Source: Nitrososphaerota archaeon (GTDB taxonomy: Archaea > Thermoproteota > Nitrososphaeria_A > Caldarchaeales > Wolframiiraptoraceae). From it: 5,277 nt of DNA. The stretch lies in NCBI GenBank assembly GCA_021160205.1, contig JAGHCZ010000133.1, positions 1-5,277 of the forward strand, given 5' to 3'. Both the position numbers and the translations under genes were made by a program. Shown one piece after another: positions 1 through 4,403 of this stretch. The first letter of the stretch is position 1. Every line of letters starts with the position of its first letter. The notes under the pieces are model-generated. The model searched no databases. It saw only the letters and a list, made by a program, of their open reading frames with translations, and was not told where the DNA came from.

Positions 1-498
1 GGCGAACTCCTCGATCATATTTTGATGCATTATGATCAATATGTTGTTCGGGTTTACTCCGAGTCTCCTTAGAATATGCTCTACTTCCGCCTTCGTCTTC
101 AATCGGTTGTTGATGTAATGCCAGTATTCCCCGGTCTTCTTAAGATACCTCGTCACGACGAGCTGATCCGAGCTCAGCCATGGAATAGGCCTCTTTCCAT
201 CGATTTCCCTGTTATCGAAGATCACAGTTATTCTGGCGGCTTTCTCCCCTCTCCTGATGAGGTCGCTGAGTTTCTCAGCTCTATCCGTATAGGTTTGGCC
301 CAAGGCGACGGCTATCCCTAGGAGAATCGAGGATTTCCCCGATCCATTAGGCCCCGTTATCACGTTCATGCCTGGTTTCAGCGGTATCCGGGAGTATTCG
401 TGGCTCATGAAATTCTCCAAGATCACTTCTCGGATATAGGTGCCTCTAGGCTTAGCCGCCTCTCTCAATGAGCCCAGCGCCTTTTCATCCGCAGCCAT
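1..498 (-). CDS. SMC-family ATPase, Smc5-like, N-terminal part (3' end outside window)
   Basis: The 166 visible residues form the N-terminal ATP-binding lobe of an SMC/Rad50-type chromosome protein; coiled coil, hinge and C-terminal lobe lie beyond the left edge. A basic lead is followed by a strand and ENFMSH (28-33), Walker A GPNGSGKSS (49-57), a charged RAEKLSDLIRRGEKAA segment (73-88), and YINNR (128-132) where SMC proteins have a Tyr-x-x-Asn-Gly-like element. The Q-loop glutamine is Q159 in MHQNMIEEFA. From memory, eukaryotic Smc5 has a closely similar LPQDKVGEFA there, while canonical Smc has VxQG, so I infer an Smc5/Smc6-related protein. Known SMC proteins bind and compact or extrude DNA as ATP-driven dimers in the nucleoid. 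ATG at 498 is the first possible start because an in-frame TAG lies two codons upstream. A TATA box sits about 30 bases before it, implying a nearly leaderless mRNA. SMC family: very sure. Smc5-like placement: moderate; Rad50 or a lineage-specific SMC-like protein is the alternative. Confidence 0.88.
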   Translation of the reverse strand, partial: MAADEKALGSLREAAKPRGTYIREVILENFMSHEYSRIPLKPGMNVITGPNGSGKSSILLGIAVALGQTYTDRAEKLSDLIRRGEKAARITVIFDNREIDGKRPIPWLSSDQLVVTRYLKKTGEYWHYINNRLKTKAEVEHILRRLGVNPNNILIIMHQNMIEEFA

Positions 499-524
499 CC
501 TCTAAGCAGCAGGCGGGTTGCTGG

Positions 525-531
525 CTTTTAA
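525..531 (-). promoter_or_regulatory. TATA box for the Smc5-like gene
   Basis: Read on the minus strand the sequence is ACCTTAAAAGC, with TTAAAAG as the TATA element. Its centre is about 30 bases before the ATG at 498, so transcription should start about at 502 and leave almost no leader. No clear Shine-Dalgarno site precedes that ATG, which fits. Confidence 0.5.
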
Positions 532-564
532 GGTATACCGTGGATGATCATTCTAGAACATTTA

Positions 565-650
565 CCTAAATTACGCCGAGATTTCTCGAAAAAGACCGTT
601 TTTAATTCGCTGAGGCTCCACGCCCTAAATTCTCTGAAAAATTATTTAGG
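565..650. repeat. Three copies of the heptamer CCTAAAT / ATTTAGG, candidate operator
   Basis: CCTAAAT occurs at 565-571 and 624-630, and its complement ATTTAGG at 644-650. The last two form an inverted pair with a 13-base spacer, and the third copy overlaps the plus-strand TATA box. This could be a repressor or activator site in the divergent control region, but in AT-rich DNA heptamer repeats also arise by chance. Confidence 0.25.
638..648 (+). promoter_or_regulatory. TATA box for the hypothetical gene at 706
   Basis: The AT-rich element AAAATTATTTA lies in a region otherwise richer in G and C. Transcription about 26 bases downstream would start near 670. That leaves an untranslated leader of roughly 35 bases containing the Shine-Dalgarno site at 690-697. 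It makes the upstream ATG at 544 an unlikely start, because that codon would not be in the mRNA. A second AT-rich element near 599-606 is a weaker alternative. Confidence 0.45.
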
Positions 651-689
651 TGCCCTTCGAAAAATGGTGTTCGGGGTTTCAGCTAATCC

Positions 690-697
690 AGGCGGTG
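690..697 (+). promoter_or_regulatory. Shine-Dalgarno site supporting the GTG start at 706
   Basis: AGGCGGTG matches the archaeal consensus AGGAGGTG at seven of eight positions and ends 8 bases before GTG at 706. It is the reason for choosing 706 over the in-frame ATGs at 544 and 664. Confidence 0.55.
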
Positions 698-705
698 GGC
701 TGCAA

Positions 706-1140
706 GTGGTCAAGATCGAGATCAGGACGACGCTTGAGCGATTCAGGCGCTTCGTAATCTTGAACACGTGTTACTCGTTTATTCCTAAAGGATATCTTCA
801 GGATCCGAGCATTTTTCCGGAGCGCGAGTCCGCTCAAGGGAGAATATACGTGGAGGCGTTATCCAAGCTCGACTTAGGCGTCATCCGGGAGATAAAATTT
901 GTCAAAGCTTTCGAGGTCCTTGGAGTGATTTACAACTCGAAGAGCGGAAACACCAGTTTAATTTGGAGGCAAATAAGGGGGGCGGTTGGAAAAGTTACGG
1001 GAGAAGCCTCGCCTAACTCCATAGTCAACTTAATTGAGGCGGGTGCTCTTCCAAAATCCTATGTGAAGAAGGTTCTAGCGGAGTTCGCGCAGAAAGCGGG
1101 GAGTGAGGCTGCTTCGAGCGAATCAGGGATGGAGCCGTAA
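706..1140 (+). CDS. Hypothetical protein, about 144 residues, divergent from the Smc5-like gene
   Basis: I do not recognise this family. From the GTG at 706 the product begins MVKIEIRTTLERFRRFVIL. It starts with a short strand followed by a helix, then a middle segment (about 50-85) with alternating hydrophobic residues. A basic helical part carries SLIWRQIRGAVGKV and a SPNSIVNLI-x-AGALPKSYVKKVL stretch, followed by a small, polar tail rich in Ala, Ser and Glu. The helical half could be a winged-helix or other helix-turn-helix fold, but that is a guess. There is no signal peptide, membrane segment or cysteine cluster. The reading frame stays open upstream to an ATG at 544 (198 residues), with another ATG at 664. 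The extra N-terminus is AT-rich, holds the likely TATA box and looks non-coding. The gene is divergent from the SMC gene across a shared control region, and its last 18 bases overlap the end of the archaemetzincin gene. A run of five T at 1153-1157 may end its transcript. Confidence 0.68.
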   Translation: MVKIEIRTTLERFRRFVILNTCYSFIPKGYLQDPSIFPERESAQGRIYVEALSKLDLGVIREIKFVKAFEVLGVIYNSKSGNTSLIWRQIRGAVGKVTGEASPNSIVNLIEAGALPKSYVKKVLAEFAQKAGSEAASSESGMEP

Positions 1141-1641
1141 CTTCGCGAGGCATTTTTCGCATGGTAAATATGATTTTCTATCCGTGTCGAGTATCGAGTT
1201 GCTGAAGGCCATTACGCAGCCCTTATTGCCGCAGTGGGTTAAGCCGTGGAGGTGGCCTATTTCGTGAACCGCCTCCTTAACGATTCTTTCTAGGAATAGC
1301 TTTCGATCAGGCGAGCCTCCGTAAAATTCTTGGCGAAGTCTATGGGTGGAAATTATCGCGACTCCTCTCCACGCTAATCCGAAGACGAAGTTTAATCCCG
1401 CGGCATAGATGTCCTTATCGGTTACGAGGAGGGCGTATTCATCGTCCTTGAGGATTCCGCGATAATGTTGAACTATTCTCCACGCATCATATTGCCTCCT
1501 CGATGGATTAAGAAATCTTTCATCGATTAAATCCTGCGTGATCGAGATCTCGACTTCTTCTCCGTAAACCTCGCCTAAGGCCTCTGCTATCCAACTAAGA
1601 GCTTCCTCATCATCAAGCTCGGAAACGATCCTAATCCTCAT
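1123..1641 (-). CDS. amzA: Archaemetzincin, zinc-dependent peptidase
   Basis: This 172-residue protein has the full archaemetzincin signature. HEIGH (126-130) with catalytic E127 is followed by G133, third zinc ligand H136, and C137 and C142. The Met-turn methionine is M144, and after the SNS...DTD segment comes the pair C161-x-x-C164. The three histidines bind the catalytic zinc; the four cysteines form the second zinc site typical of this family and separate it from other metzincins. The length is usual for archaeal members. No signal peptide is seen, so it is probably cytoplasmic. Activity in archaea is poorly defined and its natural substrate is unknown to me. It is the last gene of the minus-strand cluster. 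Its ATG overlaps the Nob1 stop as ATGA, and an exact AGGAGG lies 8 bases upstream, so translation is probably coupled but also initiated independently. Family assignment is near certain. Confidence 0.96.
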   Translation of the reverse strand: MRIRIVSELDDEEALSWIAEALGEVYGEEVEISITQDLIDERFLNPSRRQYDAWRIVQHYRGILKDDEYALLVTDKDIYAAGLNFVFGLAWRGVAIISTHRLRQEFYGGSPDRKLFLERIVKEAVHEIGHLHGLTHCGNKGCVMAFSNSILDTDRKSYLPCEKCLAKLRLHP

Positions 1642-2177
1642 TCCTCAATCCTCCTAGGTACACGCTTAAGCGGATACCCGCATCTCGGACAAGGCTCTCC
1701 AGGAGATTTATCACCGATCCAGTGGCACATGCTGCAGTAAGCCGTCCAAGTGATCTTTTTTCTTATGCCTCGATGGAGTATTGGCTCGATTTTTATTCCG
1801 AGGATGGATGCCAGATTTTGCACCGAGTAATCCGAGGTAACTATCGAGGTTTCATGGCCTTCTTTAGATAGTTGGAGGGCGAGGGCTAGTATGCTGACAT
1901 CCGCTTCAGATAGCTGTTTCTCTCCAATTTCTAGGGCGAGCTTCTCGACCTGCTTCACGTATTCTTCTTTCGGCTCTAAGGTTCTTATCATGAGTCCTTC
2001 GCGACTCGCCAAAGCTCTGTACGCGGCTTCGCCGTATTTTGCCTCCTCTAAGATTTTTCTCGAGGTAACCACGCTTTCGCTCGTTGCCTCCGTGAATCCC
2101 AAAATTATGGCCGTGGAGTCTAAAACCTTTACTCTTTTATCTAGCCTTCTTCCTGAGTCTCCTCGCAAAGCTTTCAC
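1638..2177 (-). CDS. nob1: Nob1-type endoribonuclease (PIN domain plus zinc ribbon)
   Basis: Archaeal Nob1 cuts at the 3' end of 16S rRNA during small-subunit maturation. The PIN nuclease domain starts at VLDSTAIILG (18-27) with metal-binding D20. It continues to LSEADVSILALAL (89-101), with E91 and D93, and to VTSDYSVQNLA (113-123) with D116. After a basic linker comes a zinc ribbon with C148-x-x-C151 and C163-x-x-C166. This domain order and the 179-residue length are those of archaeal Nob1. The outermost start is GTG at 2177, directly after an in-frame TAG. However, that GTG lies inside an AGGTGA motif placed 5 bases before TTG at 2168, so the TTG (176 residues) may be the real start. The gene overlaps the end of the NAD kinase gene by 41 bases (32 if TTG is used) and its stop overlaps the archaemetzincin start, so it belongs to a tightly packed operon. 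Sharing a cluster with aIF5A fits a translation-linked role. Confidence 0.93.
   Translation of the reverse strand: MKALRGDSGRRLDKRVKVLDSTAIILGFTEATSESVVTSRKILEEAKYGEAAYRALASREGLMIRTLEPKEEYVKQVEKLALEIGEKQLSEADVSILALALQLSKEGHETSIVTSDYSVQNLASILGIKIEPILHRGIRKKITWTAYCSMCHWIGDKSPGEPCPRCGYPLKRVPRRIEE
1650..1655 (-). promoter_or_regulatory. Strong Shine-Dalgarno site for archaemetzincin
   Basis: On the minus strand AGGAGG lies inside the end of the Nob1 coding sequence, 8 bases before the ATG at 1641. It fixes the start and shows that this internal operon gene is translated with a leader signal, unlike the leaderless first genes. Confidence 0.8.
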
Positions 2178-2943
2178 CTAAACCCAATCTTACGGAGTTA
2201 ACGGTCTTCTCGGACTTCCGAACAATAAGGCGCACGCTTTTTCCATCAAAGTGCTTTTTCACGAAGCCGTCTATCAGCATCGAAACTCCGTATTCGCTTA
2301 GAATGTTAACTTCTAAACCTTCGGACAGGGATAAAACCAGCGCCCTCGAATTTGAGATGGGGCACACGGGCACCAGTACCGCGGCCTCTATCTTGTCCTC
2401 GACTATCGGGCCTCCGGCAGAATACGCGTAAGCTGTTGACCCTATAGGGGTTGAGATGATCAATCCATCAGCTATTATTCTGGTTAACTCTGTTTTCTTC
2501 ACGATCCTTAAATCCAGCGTTTTTCCGAGAAGGCCCGACGTGACGTAAATTTCGTTAAGGGCATCTCCCACCTCTTCACCGTTTACCACAGCGGAGATCA
2601 TCATCACTTTTTCCACACCATATTTCCCGTCTAGAAACGATTCAACTGCTTCATCTAACATGCTTCCTTCCGCTTCCATCAAAAATCCACCGCGCCCAAA
2701 GTTTATTCCGAGAACAAGGGCATTTGAATTCGAAAGCGCCTTTATCGACTTCAAGACCGTTCCATCGCCGCCTAACGCTATTATGGAATCCACCGCGCTT
2801 GAAAGCTTTTTACCGATGATCTCGCCCGCGCTATATATTTCAGCCGATAAACCGCGCTTTTGCAGGATTTCTAAAACACGCTGAGCGGCTTCCTTCGCCT
2901 CCAACTTCTTCTCGGTATATATTACTGCGCAGTGAGCTCCCAT
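2137..2943 (-). CDS. nadK: NAD kinase
   Basis: This enzyme phosphorylates NAD to NADP in the cytoplasm using ATP or polyphosphate (archaeal members vary). The 268-residue protein shows the family landmarks in order. There is a Rossmann-like start, the catalytic and nucleotide-binding GGDGT (58-62), and GINFGRGGFL (79-88), the counterpart of the usual G-x-L-G-F-L. Next come the NAD-binding pair N130-E131 and the long glycine/serine/threonine motif DGLIISTPIGSTAYAYSAGG (159-178). The C-terminal tail is basic. Length and spacing are ordinary. ATG at 2943 follows a TATA-like element by about 32 bases and has no good Shine-Dalgarno site, suggesting a nearly leaderless transcript that starts here. 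The gene lies 54 bases after aIF5A on the same strand, so it could also be read through from there. Its last 41 bases overlap Nob1. Very sure of function. Confidence 0.96.
   Translation of the reverse strand: MGAHCAVIYTEKKLEAKEAAQRVLEILQKRGLSAEIYSAGEIIGKKLSSAVDSIIALGGDGTVLKSIKALSNSNALVLGINFGRGGFLMEAEGSMLDEAVESFLDGKYGVEKVMMISAVVNGEEVGDALNEIYVTSGLLGKTLDLRIVKKTELTRIIADGLIISTPIGSTAYAYSAGGPIVEDKIEAAVLVPVCPISNSRALVLSLSEGLEVNILSEYGVSMLIDGFVKKHFDGKSVRLIVRKSEKTVNSVRLGLGESFARRLRKKAR
2174..2179 (-). promoter_or_regulatory. Shine-Dalgarno site that decides the Nob1 start
   Basis: The minus strand reads AGGTGA, a perfect match to the archaeal anti-Shine-Dalgarno, 5 bases before TTG at 2168. The GTG at 2177 is part of this motif, so the motif supports the TTG and argues against the longer start. 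It lies within the last codons of NAD kinase. Confidence 0.55.
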
Positions 2944-2971
2944 TTATCCCAATGCTAGGTGTTTTTCTCAA

Positions 2972-2979
2972 ATTTAATA
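2972..2979 (-). promoter_or_regulatory. Candidate TATA box for the NAD kinase–Nob1–archaemetzincin operon
   Basis: The minus strand reads TATTAAATTTG in the 54-base gap after aIF5A, centred about 32 bases before the NAD kinase ATG. It would give a leader of only a few bases. Because the gap is AT-rich overall, read-through from aIF5A is an equally possible arrangement. Confidence 0.4.
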
Positions 2980-2997
2980 TTCTTGCCTATAATCTTT

Positions 2998-3390
2998 TTA
3001 AGCTTTGACGTTGACGATCATGTATCTCCCCATGATTTTCCAGTACTCGACCGAACCCCCCGGCTCGAGTTTCTCGCTCAACTTTTCATCTTCGGGCAGG
3101 GGCATCTCCAAGATTTCATAGGTCTCGTTATCCATCACGCTGACGGTGTCTCCAACCGATACTATTTGGCCGCTTCGCTTCTCAATTATCGGAACCTCGA
3201 CCTTCGAATCCGCGGGCCCGACCATGGTCCGCTTAACCTTGTCGAAGATCCCTATGGCGACGAGTCTGACTTTTGCAGCTCCGTGTTTTCCCGGCTTGCT
3301 TTTCTCGAGTTCGACGATTCTGCACGGCTCGCCGTCGATGACTATGTTATGGCCGACTTTTAACGAACCTAATTCAGATGGCTTGCTCAT
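2998..3390 (-). CDS. eif5A: Translation factor aIF5A (eIF5A homolog)
   Basis: aIF5A binds ribosomes and helps peptide-bond formation at difficult sequences. The 130-residue protein has the two-domain layout of the family. The N-terminal SH3-like domain carries the hypusination loop SKPGKHGAAK (31-40), where K35 is the lysine expected to be modified to hypusine or deoxyhypusine. The OB-fold domain follows from about residue 70, with the acidic PLPEDEKLSEKLEPG segment near 97-111. Length is normal and nothing is missing. ATG at 3390 is chosen because a TATA box lies 27 bases before it, so the mRNA should start almost exactly at the ATG (leaderless). It is the first gene of the minus-strand cluster and diverges from the MBL-fold gene. 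Modification would need deoxyhypusine synthase, which is not in this window. Confidence 0.97.
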   Translation of the reverse strand: MSKPSELGSLKVGHNIVIDGEPCRIVELEKSKPGKHGAAKVRLVAIGIFDKVKRTMVGPADSKVEVPIIEKRSGQIVSVGDTVSVMDNETYEILEMPLPEDEKLSEKLEPGGSVEYWKIMGRYMIVNVKA

Positions 3391-3413
3391 AACAGGTTTT
3401 CTCCAAATCTGCG

Positions 3414-3420
3414 ATATAAG
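3414..3420 (-). promoter_or_regulatory. TATA box for aIF5A
   Basis: The minus strand reads TTCTTATATCGC, with CTTATAT centred 27 bases before the ATG at 3390. This spacing puts the transcription start on or next to the start codon. Confidence 0.65.
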
Positions 3421-3423
3421 AAT

Positions 3424-3479
3424 CTTCAGCTCGCAGCCGGCTCTGAAGGCTGAGGTTCTTCTTTCCGAAGACCCCGGGG
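3424..3479. repeat. Cluster of short inverted repeats between aIF5A and the MBL gene
   Basis: Several symmetric elements sit between the two divergent TATA boxes. CTTCAG at 3424-3429 pairs with CTGAAG at 3443-3448 and encloses the palindrome AGCCGGCT (3435-3442). CAGCC at 3434-3438 also pairs with GGCTG at 3448-3452. TCTTC at 3457-3461 pairs with GAAGA at 3467-3471, and CCCCGGGG is at 3472-3479. They may be regulator sites serving either promoter. No tRNA or coding signal is seen here. Confidence 0.3.
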
Positions 3480-3494
3480 ATTTATGTGCAAACG

Positions 3495-3502
3495 CTTATA
3501 AA
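3495..3502 (+). promoter_or_regulatory. TATA box for the MBL-fold gene
   Basis: CTTATAAA (in ACGCTTATAAATCC) is a near-perfect archaeal TATA box. Its centre is about 24 bases before the TTG at 3522, so the transcript should begin at or just beside that codon. This supports TTG as the start. Confidence 0.65.
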
Positions 3503-3521
3503 TCCATCGTTAGGGAAATAG

Positions 3522-4403
3522 TTGGCGAGGAAGTTGGCGTTTAAAATCATAATCACCATAGCCGTATTAATAATCCTTGTTTCAATAGCGGTTTTCTCGA
3601 TGATTCTCCCGCGAGCTGGACAAGAGCATCCAACTTCTTCGAAAGTTTCACTTAAATCCACTGAGAAAACCTCGGCTATGGGCGGCGTCGATAACTGCGA
3701 GTTAACCGTGGTGGTCGATAATTATCCTGATGGCGGACTTGAGACAGCGTGGGGAGTGAGCATCTTGGCGAGGACGAGTTCGGCTACAATTTTGTTCGAC
3801 ACAGGGCCGGATCCCGGGGTTCTAGAAAGAAACATGAAAAGGCTCGGAATAGATCCAGGTGAGATAGACTTCGTAGTGGTTTCTCATGAGCATCTTGACC
3901 ATGTCGGCGGATTATCGTATCTGGCGAAAGTCAGGCCGGGAATCAAAGTTTACGTTCCTAGAGATATGCACGGCGGAGCGAAGAATGGACTAGAAAAAAT
4001 GGGGTTCAAGGTAATCGAAGTCGGAAACACGTCAATCATAGCAGACGGAATAGCGATCATAGGTCAGCTTCGAGGCCCGCCGATGGAGCAAGCATTAGCA
4101 ATAAACGTCAAGGGCCTTGGGCTAGTTACATTGGTTGGATGCAGTCACCCAGGAGTTGTGAAAATAGTCGAGAAAGCTGTGAACGACCTCGGAATTAAAC
4201 CGTATTTAGTTTTAGGAGGGTTCCACAAATCCGGAGCGCCTCCGAGCGAATGTGAAAGGATTATACGAGGCTTAACAGGCTTAGGAATCAGGAAAATCGC
4301 GCCGATTCACTGCAGCGGAGACGCCATAAGATCCATGCTTGAGAAAAATTATCCCGAATACTATCTCAAATGTTATGTTGGATGCGGGGTCAGTCTCCCC
4401 TGA
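3522..4403 (+). CDS. Membrane-anchored metallo-beta-lactamase-fold hydrolase (COG1237 type)
   Basis: The 293-residue protein opens with a basic MARK-x-x-FK stretch and one hydrophobic helix (about 9-30). A polar linker of about 30 residues then leads to an MBL-fold domain, so the catalytic part is probably held outside the cell membrane. Domain motifs are VVVDN (63-67), AWG (76-78), LFDTG (91-95), SHEHLDHVGGL (121-131) with metal ligands H122, H124, D126 and H127, GCSHPG (206-211), GGFH (232-235) and PIHCSG (261-266). The VDN...WG, GCSH and GGFH motifs point to the group often annotated as dihydropterin-ribofuranosylaminobenzene phosphate synthase. That name comes from one methanogen enzyme and I would not transfer it, especially to an exported protein. 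Six cysteines are present (C59, C207, C244, C264, C284, C288). TTG at 3522 is favoured because it keeps the basic N-terminus and suits the TATA spacing; TTG at 3534 is the alternative. Its end overlaps the opposing ATPase gene by 14 bases. Confidence 0.88.
   Translation: MARKLAFKIIITIAVLIILVSIAVFSMILPRAGQEHPTSSKVSLKSTEKTSAMGGVDNCELTVVVDNYPDGGLETAWGVSILARTSSATILFDTGPDPGVLERNMKRLGIDPGEIDFVVVSHEHLDHVGGLSYLAKVRPGIKVYVPRDMHGGAKNGLEKMGFKVIEVGNTSIIADGIAIIGQLRGPPMEQALAINVKGLGLVTLVGCSHPGVVKIVEKAVNDLGIKPYLVLGGFHKSGAPPSECERIIRGLTGLGIRKIAPIHCSGDAIRSMLEKNYPEYYLKCYVGCGVSLP

Noticed and set aside
76..321. Plus-strand open frame of 81 codons
   Set aside because: It lies fully inside the minus-strand SMC gene, whose product has clear ATPase motifs; it shows no motif of its own.
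577..588. Small inverted repeat CGAGA-TT-TCTCG upstream of the hypothetical gene
   Set aside because: Arms of five bases with a two-base centre; too short to support an operator or hairpin claim.
1145..1160. GCGA...TCGC stem and T run after the hypothetical gene as a hairpin terminator
   Set aside because: Only a four-base stem, and the T run lies in the loop rather than after it; the T run alone is mentioned as a possible oligo-T stop.
1891..2181. Plus-strand open frame of 96 codons, serine-rich
   Set aside because: Antisense shadow of Nob1; low-complexity Ser/Ala/Leu composition and no homology signal.
2660..2884. Plus-strand open frame of 74 codons
   Set aside because: Antisense shadow within NAD kinase.
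2959..3363. Plus-strand open frame of 134 codons
   Set aside because: Covers nearly all of aIF5A on the opposite strand; aIF5A is unmistakable, so this is a shadow.
3146..3544. Plus-strand open frame of 132 codons running across aIF5A and the intergenic region
   Set aside because: Most of it is antisense to aIF5A, and it would run through both promoters and the MBL start; no family features.
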